From assembly GCA_900550355.1 (NCBI GenBank), contig URRT01000031.1:1-15417 (forward strand): a stretch of DNA of 15,417 bases, written 5' to 3'. Below, piece by piece: positions 8,083 to 15,417 of this stretch; position 1 is the stretch's first letter, and the number at the start of each line of letters is the position of its first letter. The notes beneath the pieces are model-generated. The model was given only the letters and a program-made list of their open reading frames with translations. It searched no databases and was not told where the DNA came from. The translations under genes were made by a program, and so were the position numbers. The stretch comes from an uncultured Collinsella sp. GTDB taxonomy: Bacteria > Actinomycetota > Coriobacteriia > Coriobacteriales > Coriobacteriaceae.

Positions 8083-8100
8083 CGTAAAGGGAACGTAAAG
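8083..8100 (-). promoter_or_regulatory. Putative PHO box upstream of pgeF-pst
   Basis: Two exact copies of CTTTACG (8100-8094 and 8089-8083 on the minus strand) are spaced with an 11-base period. PhoB/PhoP-type OmpR-family regulators bind direct repeats with 11-base period, and pst operons are their classic targets. A possible -10 (TATCCT) lies at 8062-8057, 20 bases downstream, which is not ideal spacing. The repeat and period are seen; the regulator is inferred, and no regulator gene is in the window. Confidence 0.5.
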
Positions 8101-8130
8101 AGATTGGAGGTTCTAGTTTACAAAGTCGAA

Positions 8131-8162
8131 ATAAAAAGGGCGCGTCCATACGGACACGCCCC
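8131..8162 (-). terminator. Intrinsic terminator after ftsZ
   Basis: A 10-base stem (8138-8147 with 8152-8161, one G-T pair) and a four-base loop, followed on the minus strand by TTTTTATTT. It lies about 26 bases after the ftsZ stop. The 210-base gap between ftsZ and pgeF (7978-8187) thus holds this terminator, the direct repeats at 8083-8100, and a roughly 80-base stretch leading to the pgeF ribosome site in which I see no gene. Confidence 0.88.
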
Positions 8163-8187
8163 TGTGCACAACAATGCAAAGAACGAC

Positions 8188-9342
8188 TTAGAAGCTGCCG
8201 CGCTTCAGGAAGTCGGGAAGCTCGAACTGATCGTTGCCGAAGTTAGGAAGCTCGGTGCCACCGACGTTGCGGGTCGGAGCGGCCTGAGCCGGGCTGGTGG
8301 CCGGAGCGGTGCGCTGCGGCTCAGCGGAGGCAGCGGCCTTGCTCTGAGACTGCTGAGCAGCAAAGAGCTCGTCCTGACGGTTGACGTTGGAGTCGGAGAA
8401 GCCCGTAGCGATGACGGTGATACGCACCTGATCGCCCAGGGACTCGTCGACAACGGTACCGAAGATGATGTTGGCCTCGGGGTCGACGGCGTTGGCGACA
8501 ACGTCGGCGGCGTCGCTGATCTCCTGGATGCCCAGGTCCTTGGAACCGGCGATGGAGAGCAGCACGCGTGTGGCACCATCGATGGAGCTCTCGAGCAGCG
8601 GGCTGGAGATGGCCTGCTGGGCTGCGTCGACGGCACGGGTATCCCCAGAAGAGGTACCGATACCCATCATGGCGGTACCGGCCTGCTTCATGATGGTCTT
8701 AACATCGGCGAAGTCCAGGTTGATGATACCGGGGACGGTGATGAGGTCGGTGATGCCCTGGGTGCCCTGGGAAAGGACGCCATCAGCAATCGCGAAGGCC
8801 TCGAGCATGGTGGTCTTCTTCTCGGCGATGTCGAGCAGCTTATCGTTAGGGATGACAATCATGGTGTCGACGCAATCGGAGAGGGTCTTAATGCCCTCCT
8901 CGGCGCTCTTCTTGCGCTTGCGGCCCTCGAAGGTGAAGGGCTTGGTCACGACGGCGACGGTCAGTGCACCGACCTCGTTCATCGCGATATCGGCAACGAT
9001 GGGAGCAGCGCCGGTACCGGTGCCACCGCCCTCGCCGCAGGTGATGAACACCATGTCGGCACCAGCAAGCGCCTCGGCAATGTCGTCGCGGGACTCATCG
9101 GCAGCCTTGCGGCCAACCTCGGGGTTGGCGCCGGCGCCCAGGCCGCGGGTAAGGTCGGTGCCGATGTGCACCTTGATATCGGCATCAGAGATCGCGAGTG
9201 CCTGAGCATCGGTGTTGATGGCAACAAACTCGACGCCGCGGATGCCCTCTTCGATCATTCGATTGACCGCGTTGGTACCGCCGCCGCCGACGCCGACCAC
9301 CTTAATGACGGCAAGGTAGTTGTTGATCTCTGTCTCGTGCAT
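8188..9342 (-). CDS. ftsZ: Cell division GTPase FtsZ
   Basis: A 384-residue tubulin-like GTPase that polymerises into the division ring. Motifs: T1 loop GVGGGGTNAVNRM (17-29), the tubulin signature GEGGGTGTGAAP (103-114), which has Glu where most bacteria have Met, as in mycobacteria, FTFEGRKR (136-143) and the T7 catalytic loop NLDFADV (208-214) with the GTPase-activating aspartates. After about residue 315 there is a Gln/Ala/Ser/Pro linker and a C-terminal peptide DQFELPDFLKRGSF that should bind SepF. The start at 9342 has GGAGG six bases upstream; ten extra in-frame codons before it are not FtsZ-like and cover the ribosome site. ftsZ sits alone between a 199-base leader and a terminator, so it may have its own promoter in addition to read-through from ftsQ. 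Confidence 0.99.
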   Translation of the reverse strand: MHETEINNYLAVIKVVGVGGGGTNAVNRMIEEGIRGVEFVAINTDAQALAISDADIKVHIGTDLTRGLGAGANPEVGRKAADESRDDIAEALAGADMVFITCGEGGGTGTGAAPIVADIAMNEVGALTVAVVTKPFTFEGRKRKKSAEEGIKTLSDCVDTMIVIPNDKLLDIAEKKTTMLEAFAIADGVLSQGTQGITDLITVPGIINLDFADVKTIMKQAGTAMMGIGTSSGDTRAVDAAQQAISSPLLESSIDGATRVLLSIAGSKDLGIQEISDAADVVANAVDPEANIIFGTVVDESLGDQVRITVIATGFSDSNVNRQDELFAAQQSQSKAAASAEPQRTAPATSPAQAAPTRNVGGTELPNFGNDQFELPDFLKRGSF

Positions 9343-9541
9343 GTCGGTCCTCCGAACAAAGGTTATAGCCATAGCATGGGTCGACCCCTGCGCACATTAA
9401 CCTTCAGGTTGAAAGTAAATGCAAAGGTAAACCGTATTATGTTTGCACATTATGAACGTATCAGTCAAATAATTGACCGTGAAAACCAAACAAACCAGAT
9501 AAACGGCGTGGTATGGCCCCTCAACAAAGTAACAACCAGCG
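9343..9541 (-). promoter_or_regulatory. AT-rich ftsZ leader with palindromes
   Basis: This 199-base gap between ftsQ and ftsZ is clearly AT-richer than its surroundings and shows no credible gene. Elements seen: an 18-base palindrome with one mismatch pair (gcatgggtcgacccctgc, 9374-9391), a short inverted repeat aaccttcaggtt (9399-9410), and gtcaaataattgac (9464-9477), which contains a -35-like TTGACT on the minus strand. CATAAT-like hexamers follow, but none at the standard 16-18 base spacing, so I do not fix a promoter. No terminator hairpin follows ftsQ, so transcription can also continue from upstream. Confidence 0.45.
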
Positions 9542-10798
9542 CTACGAGGTCGGAGCATTCCTAAATGTGTAGTTGCCCGGAGAGCGCACATTGATATACG
9601 TTACGCCCTCTACCTGCGAAAGCAACTTGGTGACTACGCGTTCTTTCTTGGCGATATCGTTCGAATCGCCCAGCGACACCTCAATGCCGTTATTGAGGTT
9701 TGCCGAGATGGCTTCGACCGAAGGCGTGGAAATATCCTTGACTTGTCCCAAGAACTCGCTCGAAAAACCACGCACATAATCCAGGCCGGCCTTAACGGCT
9801 TTGGAGTTCACCGCCTGGCCGGAAACCGGAGCGACATCCGCCGAGACATCAGTCAACAGCACCGCGCCATAATGCTTAGCGAGCGCCAGCGCGGCATCGA
9901 TTCCGGTCAAGGTATTTGAGCCCTGCCCTGTCGTGATGACGTTGCCCTGGTCGTCCACTTCGACCGACGTCGACAGTGGGGCGATCCAGGTGTCATCATC
10001 CCCGATGGCCCAGGCAAGGTCATCGGAGCTGATATAGGCAATTGCGATGACCTTGCGCTCCATAGGCGTAATGATGAGCGTATGCGGGAACTGACGCTGG
10101 ACATCCACGCCCGAGACCCACGGGTTCTGCTTGAGATCCTCGGTAATCTGGTCGGGATCGACGTTAAAAAGCGACGTTCCCTCGGGCAAATCGATCAGCT
10201 GGATAGCATCGTGCTTCGTCACATGCTCGCTGCCTTGAATCTGAATATCAGTGGCGGTAAACAATCCAGAGTTAATCACCACGATGGCAACGACGACGAG
10301 CACGGCCAAGACGGCCAGAACGCCGCCCACGATTTTGCCTTTGCCTGTAACGACAGAAGCGGCGTCTGATGTTTTATTTACCATCGCCCCAAGTGAAGAC
10401 AACGGGTTGACGCTTTTTTTACCCGAAGGCTTCTTGACGGTAACCGGGACCGATGTCAGCGAGCGCGGTTTCGATGCGCCCAACGTGCGACCTGGACGCG
10501 GCGCTTTAGTTCCCGTCGAGGGCTTAGGAGTTGCCATGGGACGGGCAGGTTTGGCGCCCATAACAGGCTTTGACGTCACCGAGGGACGCGAGGACTTTTT
10601 TGCGGCCGGACGATTACCGAGCTGCGAGCCGACGACCGGACGACTGGTCTGTCGAGCATGCCCGACAGACTTAGAATGCGCGACGGTATTGCGTTGAGGT
10701 TTGGCAGGCGCGCCGGAACGCCCTCCGGCGCGGCGGAAGGTGGGTTTCGATGCTCTAGAAGCCGAGGAATTTAACTTCCGGTCTGAGCTCGATGCCAT
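9542..10798 (-). CDS. ftsQ: FtsQ/DivIB divisome protein with long basic N-terminus
   Basis: A 418-residue FtsQ. It is a single-pass membrane protein that scaffolds the divisome and regulates septal synthesis. Residues 1-155 form a low-complexity Ser/Pro/Arg/Lys region with about 32 basic and only two acidic residues. The membrane segment is at about 157-175. The extracytoplasmic POTRA domain follows (about 180-250: TDIQIQGSEHVTKHDAIQL, then NPWVSGVDVQRQFPHTLIITP) and the FtsQ beta domain runs to the C-terminus. Typical FtsQ proteins have 250-330 residues, so the extra length lies in the cytoplasmic arm. The start at 10798 is supported by GAGGGAGG just upstream; it overlaps the end of murB by 44 bases. 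Between murB and ftsQ the ddl gene found in some clusters is missing. Confidence 0.94.
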   Translation of the reverse strand: MASSSDRKLNSSASRASKPTFRRAGGRSGAPAKPQRNTVAHSKSVGHARQTSRPVVGSQLGNRPAAKKSSRPSVTSKPVMGAKPARPMATPKPSTGTKAPRPGRTLGASKPRSLTSVPVTVKKPSGKKSVNPLSSLGAMVNKTSDAASVVTGKGKIVGGVLAVLAVLVVVAIVVINSGLFTATDIQIQGSEHVTKHDAIQLIDLPEGTSLFNVDPDQITEDLKQNPWVSGVDVQRQFPHTLIITPMERKVIAIAYISSDDLAWAIGDDDTWIAPLSTSVEVDDQGNVITTGQGSNTLTGIDAALALAKHYGAVLLTDVSADVAPVSGQAVNSKAVKAGLDYVRGFSSEFLGQVKDISTPSVEAISANLNNGIEVSLGDSNDIAKKERVVTKLLSQVEGVTYINVRSPGNYTFRNAPTS

Positions 10799-11666
10799 AC
10801 GCCTCCCTCACCTTTCCGTGCACATGTCTGATAACCGCGGCAACGTCATCGGCCGAGGCAGTTCCGTTATTAACGATAAAATTAGCGTGAACGGGCGAAA
10901 CTTCCGCGCCGCCAATTGAAAAACCCTTTAATCCACAATCCTCGATAAGCTTGCCCACACTCGCATCGGGCGGATTGCGAAAGACCGACCCGCAGGATGC
11001 GCGACCCATGGGCTGCGTACGCTTGCGCCTCGTCAGGTACCGCTCCATGCGCTCGCGAATGTCGGCCTTGGGCGCCGGTTTAAGCTTGAGCACGCACTCG
11101 AGGATGATCTCATTGCGGGGAAGGCTACATTCGCGGTAGCCCCAAGTGATCTCGGACCCCGCATAATGCTTGATACCGGATGCCGGGTCAAACGTTACGA
11201 CATCCTCAACCAGCGAGCCAATCCACTCGGTCCGTGTGCCGGCATTCATAGATATCGCACCGCCGACCGAACCAGGGATGCCAACGGCAAACTCAAGGCC
11301 CGAGAGGCTACGCGACAGGGCATCGTTGACCAGGCGCGCAAACATCACGCCCGCACCGACCGTCAGCGTACAACCGTCATCGGCAACAACCGTGCGCTGA
11401 AACTCACGTCCGAGCGAAATGACGGCACCGCGATAACCGCCATCGGCAACCAGCAGATTGGAGCCCTTGCCGATGATGACCCACGGCACCTGCTCGCGAT
11501 CGAGCACCGCCACGGCGCGGCGGAGGGCATGATAGCTATGACACGTTACAAAGAGGTCGGCCTTGCCGCCGATACGATAGCTCGTATGACGCGCAAGGCG
11601 CTCGTCCTCGATCACATCCGTGTCGATCATGCCCGAAAGCGCCATGACGGCGTTAAACAGACCCAT
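10755..11666 (-). CDS. murB: UDP-N-acetylenolpyruvoylglucosamine reductase MurB
   Basis: A 303-residue FAD enzyme that reduces UDP-GlcNAc-enolpyruvate to UDP-MurNAc with NADPH in the cytoplasm. FAD-binding motifs: TSYRIGGKADLF (28-39), IIGKGSNLLVADGG (64-77) and GLEFAVGIPGSVGGAISMNAG (123-143). The catalytic serine is S227 in GRASCGSVFRNP, and the C-terminal glutamate is E297 in LRPEVKF. The pattern fits the shorter type II enzymes. The start at 11666 is five bases after the murC stop; no strong Shine-Dalgarno is seen there, so coupling to murC is likely, and ATG codons at residues 8 and 13 are alternatives. The 3' end overlaps ftsQ by 44 bases. Confidence 0.97.
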   Translation of the reverse strand: MGLFNAVMALSGMIDTDVIEDERLARHTSYRIGGKADLFVTCHSYHALRRAVAVLDREQVPWVIIGKGSNLLVADGGYRGAVISLGREFQRTVVADDGCTLTVGAGVMFARLVNDALSRSLSGLEFAVGIPGSVGGAISMNAGTRTEWIGSLVEDVVTFDPASGIKHYAGSEITWGYRECSLPRNEIILECVLKLKPAPKADIRERMERYLTRRKRTQPMGRASCGSVFRNPPDASVGKLIEDCGLKGFSIGGAEVSPVHANFIVNNGTASADDVAAVIRHVHGKVREAYGIELRPEVKFLGF

Positions 11667-11671
11667 TAGAC

Positions 11672-13090
11672 TTAAGCGTCTTTCTTGGCAGTCAGATACT
11701 CGATAAACTCGGGGCCGACGGTCGTAACGTCACCGGCACCCATAGTGAGCAGCAGGTCGCCCTCGCCCACCATCTGCTCGAGCTCCTGATTGAGCTCAAG
11801 ACGGCTGGAGCAGTACACGACCTCCTTGCCAGGATGCTTGGCGCGCACGGTATCGGCGAGCATCTTAGAGGTGACACCCGGAATGGGCATCTCGCCAGCC
11901 GAGAACACATCAATCAGCAGCAGTTTATCGGCATTGGCAAATGCATCGGCAAAGTCGTCGCACAGGGCCTGCAGGCGCGAATAGCGGTGCGGCTGGAACA
12001 CGACGTCGACGTGCTTGTAGCCCAGCGACGAAGCGGCAGCAAGCGTCGCCTTGATCTCGGTGGGGTGATGGCCGTAATCATCGACCACGGTGATGCCATC
12101 GATATCGCCCACGTGGGTAAAGCGACGGCGGACGCCCTCAAAGCTCGAGAGCGCCTTGGCGGCGGCGTCGATGTCAAGGCCCAGGACATGGGCGACGGTG
12201 AGCACCGCCGTGGCGTTGAGCATGTTGTGGCGACCGGGATTGCTCTTGATCTCCACAGCGTGCTCAGTGCCGTCCTCAAAGCGAACGATAAAGTCGCTCT
12301 GGATGCCCTTGACATCCGGGTGCATGCAGACGATGTCGTTGCTCTCGGCAAAGCCGTAGGAAAGCACGTGACGACCCGTCGACTTGGCGAGCTCGACCAG
12401 ATGCGGGTCCTCACCGCAGACGATGACGGTGCCGTCCTCGCCCACCAGGCTCATGAATTTGGCGAAAGTTGCCTCGATCTCCTCGATACCCGAGTAGTGA
12501 TCGAGGTGGTCGGCCTCGACGTTGGTCACGATGACCACGTTGGGGTTCAGGAACAGGAAGGAGCTGTCGGACTCGTCGGCCTCGGCGACAAAGTAGTCGC
12601 CCGAGCCGTTCTTGCCGTTCGTGTCATAGCCCTCGACGATGCCACCGATCAAGAAGCTCGGATCCAGACCCATGCGGTCGAGCATGGTGGCGCACATCGA
12701 AGACGTGGTGGTCTTGCCATGCGTGCCGGCAACAGCGACGGTGGTGTAGCCGTGGCCCAAAGCAGAGAGCATCTTGGCACGGGGCCACACGGGAATACCA
12801 AGCTCGCGAGCGCGCACGAGTTCAGGGTTGGACTCCGGAATAGCGGTGGAGACAACAACCACGTCGGGCTTGACCTCGTCGATCGTGGCGGCCTCATGGC
12901 CCACATGCACCTTCACACCAGCGCGGGTAAGCTGGCGGATATAACGTGACGTCTTAAGGTCGGAGCCGGTAACGGCATAACCGCGCTCGTGAAGAACGAG
13001 GGCGATGCCGCTCATGCCGGCGCCGCCGATACCGATAAAGTGGGCGCTCTTAAACTCGGGCGCGGAGGTTGCAGTCTGGGAATCAGCCAT
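11672..13090 (-). CDS. murC: UDP-N-acetylmuramate--L-alanine ligase MurC
   Basis: A 472-residue Mur ligase that adds L-Ala to UDP-MurNAc at the cost of ATP. Motifs: N-terminal UDP-binding loop FIGIGGAGMSGIA (18-30), ATP P-loop GTHGKTTTSS (122-131), AEADESDSSFL (169-179), TNVEADHLDHY (189-199), YGHHPTEI in the C-terminal third, and FQPHRYSR. I placed the start at the ATG at 13090, which has AAGGAG 11 bases upstream, a rather long spacing; a GTG at 13117 is possible but has no ribosome site. The 97 bases between murG and murC (13091-13187) show no gene and no clear promoter. murB follows after five bases. Confidence 0.98.
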   Translation of the reverse strand: MADSQTATSAPEFKSAHFIGIGGAGMSGIALVLHERGYAVTGSDLKTSRYIRQLTRAGVKVHVGHEAATIDEVKPDVVVVSTAIPESNPELVRARELGIPVWPRAKMLSALGHGYTTVAVAGTHGKTTTSSMCATMLDRMGLDPSFLIGGIVEGYDTNGKNGSGDYFVAEADESDSSFLFLNPNVVIVTNVEADHLDHYSGIEEIEATFAKFMSLVGEDGTVIVCGEDPHLVELAKSTGRHVLSYGFAESNDIVCMHPDVKGIQSDFIVRFEDGTEHAVEIKSNPGRHNMLNATAVLTVAHVLGLDIDAAAKALSSFEGVRRRFTHVGDIDGITVVDDYGHHPTEIKATLAAASSLGYKHVDVVFQPHRYSRLQALCDDFADAFANADKLLLIDVFSAGEMPIPGVTSKMLADTVRAKHPGKEVVYCSSRLELNQELEQMVGEGDLLLTMGAGDVTTVGPEFIEYLTAKKDA

Positions 13091-13187
13091 GTGCTCGTGT
13101 ACTCCTTGCGTAAACACTGCCTGTAACCCGTTAACTGTACCGCACCTACCGCATCAGCGCGAGGGCGACCGACGATATCCCGTCTAA

Positions 13188-14303
13188 CTAACGCAAACCC
13201 TCTACCGCATCGGCCAGAAGAGCGGCGGCCCTATCCTGAGCCAGACCACGCGCCGCCTGACGCATGGCGTCGCGCGCCGCCGCGTCATCGACCAGGTGCA
13301 GCAGTTCATCGGCAAAGGCAGAACCGTCGATATCGGCATCGGCGCAGAGCACACCGGCCCCGGCGTCGACCAGATAACGGGCATTGGTGGTTTGGTGGTC
13401 GGCCGTCGCATGCGGATACGGCACGAGCACCGAGGGCACGGCGAGCGCAGCAATCTCGGCCACGCTCGATGCACCCGAACGCGAGAGCACCAAATCGGCA
13501 GCAGCCAGCATATCGCCCATGTTGTCGATGTAAGGCTGGACGCGGTAACGCTTCGCCTCCTCGGGCGTCAGCGCCAAAGCGCGCTCGGTCTCCTCAAAGC
13601 CGTCGGCACCCGTCGAATGCAACACATAGAGGTTCTTGCGCGAAAGCAGCTCGTTTTTGAGCGAAGCCACGCGCTCGTTGAGGTGCTGGGCGCCAAGTGA
13701 ACCGCCAAAGACGAGCAACAGCGTAGCGTCCTCGGGAACGCCAAGTGCCTTGCGGCCGCGAGCGCGATCGCCCTCGATTACCGAGCGACGTACGGGGTTG
13801 CCGGTCATGAGCACGTGGCCAGGGTCACCTTCGCGCTCAAAGACCGAACGCGCTGCCGGCACCGAGATGCACACGCGGGCGGCGTGGGAGTTCATCATCT
13901 TGTTGGCCAGGCCCGGAACAGAGTTCTGCTCATGCAGCAGATACGGAACGCCCGCGCCCTTGCACCACCCCAGCAGCGGAACCTCGACATAGGCACCAAA
14001 ACCAATGGCGGCATCGGGCTTGCCGACCTTTGAGAAATGACTGGCGAGCGCACGTTTGGCCTTGTTGACACGCCACAGCGAGGTCAGCGCCGTCCAAGGA
14101 CGGGAGCGGTCGAAGCCCGTGACCGTAATGGGCACAAAATCAAACCCAGCCTCGGGGACCAGACGACCCTCGAGCTTGCGCGACTGACCCACGAACACAA
14201 CGTGGTGGCCACGGTCACGCAGTTCTTCGGCCAAGGCGAGCGCGGGGTTGATGTGTCCTGCCGTGCCGCCGGCTGCAATAGCAACGGTCATTTTATCGGT
14301 CAT
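13188..14303 (-). CDS. murG: MurG, lipid II synthase (UDP-GlcNAc transferase)
   Basis: A 371-residue GT-B glycosyltransferase that transfers GlcNAc to lipid I at the inner face of the membrane. Motifs: the glycine-rich loop AGGTAGHINPALALAEEL (11-28; TAGH instead of TGGH, common in Actinobacteria), HEQNSVPGLANK (124-135), the second G-loop FGGSLGAQHLN (199-209) and the UDP-GlcNAc site SRSGASSVAEIAALAVPSVLVPYPHATADHQT at 274-305. I chose the ATG at 14303 because AAGGGA lies five bases upstream; the GTG at 14321 overlaps that site and an ATG at 14291 is less well placed. With this start it overlaps the ftsW end by 11 bases, which suggests coupled translation. It lies directly downstream of ftsW, the polymerase that uses its product. 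Confidence 0.98.
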   Translation of the reverse strand: MTDKMTVAIAAGGTAGHINPALALAEELRDRGHHVVFVGQSRKLEGRLVPEAGFDFVPITVTGFDRSRPWTALTSLWRVNKAKRALASHFSKVGKPDAAIGFGAYVEVPLLGWCKGAGVPYLLHEQNSVPGLANKMMNSHAARVCISVPAARSVFEREGDPGHVLMTGNPVRRSVIEGDRARGRKALGVPEDATLLLVFGGSLGAQHLNERVASLKNELLSRKNLYVLHSTGADGFEETERALALTPEEAKRYRVQPYIDNMGDMLAAADLVLSRSGASSVAEIAALAVPSVLVPYPHATADHQTTNARYLVDAGAGVLCADADIDGSAFADELLHLVDDAAARDAMRQAARGLAQDRAAALLADAVEGLR

Positions 14304-15417
14304 GGTAGTCCCTTCGTACACGCGGTCCCTGGTCGTCGGTACGCAGACGCGCCGACGGGTCCGAGTTCAAATCGATTCGATTATATCCGCCGCCCGCGTT
14401 GCGAGGGCTGGGGCGCTGCGGACGACCTTGCGGAGCCATTCGCGGGCGTGGACGAGCTGCCGGCTCGGATGCAGAACCATCCAGAACGGTAAAGCCGCTA
14501 CGCGAAGGTCGTTCACCGCGCACATGGGCTACGCCGGCGGTACTCTCATCCATAACGGCAAAGCTCTCGCGGCGACGGTCGTACTCATCGCGACGGGCGC
14601 TCTCGTACGAAACGCGCAGGATCAGACCGGCGAGCATAAGCGACACAATAATCGACGAACCGCCGTAGCTAATAAACGGCAACGGTTTGCCCGTCATGGG
14701 AAACACGTTGAGGATGCCCAACGCGTTAATCAAAAACTGCACCGCGAGAATGACCGCGGAGCCAGACGCCATAAGCGCGCCCCGACGATCGGTCGCCTGC
14801 TCGGCAATGCGAAACGCCGAATAGATCAGCATCGCAAACACCAAGAAGAACAGCACGGTTCCGACAAAACCGACTTCCTCGCCAATGATGGCCAGGATGT
14901 AGTCATTGTGCGCCTCGGGCAGATACGAGTACTTCATGGTTGAGTTGCCGATGCCACGGCCGAACAGACCGCCCGAGGCAAAGGCCATGATGGCAAGCGT
15001 GGCCTGATAGCCGTCACCATACTCGTCGGCCCAAGGGTTCAAGGCAACCTGAATACGCACCATACGGTACGGCTCTGCAACAAGCGCAATCACGATCACG
15101 AGAATGCCGAAGATTAGCACGCCGATGATAAATCTGGGGTCGAGACCCGCAAACAACGCCATGCACATGAGGGTCAACAGGATGATCAGGACAGTACCGA
15201 AATCGGGCTGGATAAAGATCAGAAAGAGCGAAATGCCCAAGTAGATGCCCATCTTGCGAAGGAATTCGTTGATGTTGCCACCGGGCGAAAAGAAACGATC
15301 AAGCATGATGGCCGAATACGCAATGGCAAATGGCTTTAAAAACTCGGAAGGCTGGAACTGAATACCGGCGATGTTGAGCCAGCGCGTGGCGCCACGGCTG
15401 GCGCTGCCCACCAAGAA
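14293..15417 (-). CDS. ftsW: FtsW, SEDS septal peptidoglycan polymerase (5' end outside window)
   Basis: The last 374 codons of a SEDS-family gene that runs off the right edge; the start is not in the window. FtsW with its class B PBP polymerises lipid II into septal glycan. Seen: RGATRWLNIAGIQFQPSEF near the fragment start, QPDFGT, the periplasmic loop NPWADEYGDGYQ, GNSTMKYSYLPEAHNDYILAIIG containing the conserved acidic residue thought to be catalytic, EEVGFVG, and PLPFISYGGSS, with several membrane helices between. After the final helix comes a tail of about 105 residues rich in Arg, Pro, Ser and Gly. Its position next to murG and in the dcw cluster supports FtsW over RodA. A basic C-terminal tail is also present in mycobacterial FtsW. 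Confidence 0.95.
   Translation of the reverse strand, partial: FLVGSASRGATRWLNIAGIQFQPSEFLKPFAIAYSAIMLDRFFSPGGNINEFLRKMGIYLGISLFLIFIQPDFGTVLIILLTLMCMALFAGLDPRFIIGVLIFGILVIVIALVAEPYRMVRIQVALNPWADEYGDGYQATLAIMAFASGGLFGRGIGNSTMKYSYLPEAHNDYILAIIGEEVGFVGTVLFFLVFAMLIYSAFRIAEQATDRRGALMASGSAVILAVQFLINALGILNVFPMTGKPLPFISYGGSSIIVSLMLAGLILRVSYESARRDEYDRRRESFAVMDESTAGVAHVRGERPSRSGFTVLDGSASEPAARPRPRMAPQGRPQRPSPRNAGGGYNRIDLNSDPSARLRTDDQGPRVRRDYHDR

Noticed and set aside
9010..9036. Glu in place of Met in the FtsZ tubulin signature (GEGGGTGTG)
   Set aside because: It looks odd next to E. coli or Bacillus but is the normal form in actinobacterial FtsZ such as that of mycobacteria.
9411..9430. Two AAAG(G)TAAA copies upstream of ftsZ as a second PHO-like repeat
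   Set aside because: The copies are not exact and the period is not a clean 11 bases; AT-rich sequence makes this likely by chance.
8104..9564. A 486-codon open frame on the plus strand opposite ftsZ
   Set aside because: It is antisense to an unmistakable ftsZ, has low-complexity Gly/Asp-rich sequence typical of the reverse of GC-rich codons, and has no recognisable domain.
9397..9591. A 64-codon minus-strand open frame between ftsQ and ftsZ
   Set aside because: It overlaps the ftsQ end, has no clear ribosome site and no recognisable product.

Overview
This window is a chromosomal segment in which every supportable gene lies on the minus strand. It reads from a partial ftsW at the right edge to divIVA and a strong terminator at the left edge. 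The gene content is the division and cell wall (dcw) cluster of an actinobacterium: ftsW-murG-murC-murB-ftsQ-ftsZ-pgeF, then yggS-sepF-yggT-divIVA. There is no ftsA, and FtsZ carries the actinobacterial GEGGGTGTG version of the tubulin signature. The overall style (high GC, diderm proteins absent, small compact genes) suggests Coriobacteriia, most likely Collinsella or a close relative. That assignment is inference from protein style and not a database match.

Right part (about 8.2-15.4 kb): the peptidoglycan precursor and divisome block. FtsW polymerises glycan strands, MurG makes lipid II, MurB and MurC make and extend UDP-MurNAc, FtsQ is the divisome scaffold, and FtsZ forms the ring. The genes are tightly packed and partly overlapping, except for a 97-base gap between murG and murC and an AT-rich 199-base leader before ftsZ that contains palindromes. 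A good intrinsic terminator follows ftsZ.

Middle part (about 2.7-8.1 kb): pgeF followed by a complete high-affinity phosphate system, pstS-pstC-pstA-pstB-phoU. The pgeF stop overlaps the pstS start (ATGA), so the nucleoside phosphorylase gene is physically the first gene of the phosphate operon. Upstream of pgeF sits an 11-base-period direct repeat of CTTTACG that resembles a PhoB/PhoP-type PHO box. A GC-rich hairpin follows phoU. In most actinobacteria pgeF is followed directly by yggS, so the pst-phoU block looks inserted into the dcw cluster.

Left part (1-2.6 kb): yggS (PLP-binding protein), sepF (FtsZ membrane anchor), yggT (small membrane protein) and divIVA (polar/septal coiled coil), ending in an intrinsic terminator. 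yggT has no ATG/GTG/TTG start that gives a full-length protein. A well-spaced Shine-Dalgarno points to an ATC start codon, which is rare.

The strongest items for follow-up are the pst-phoU block inside the division cluster with pgeF as its leader gene, the ATC start of yggT (in the same frame as sepF), the putative PHO box, and a hairpin that hides the phoU ribosome binding site.
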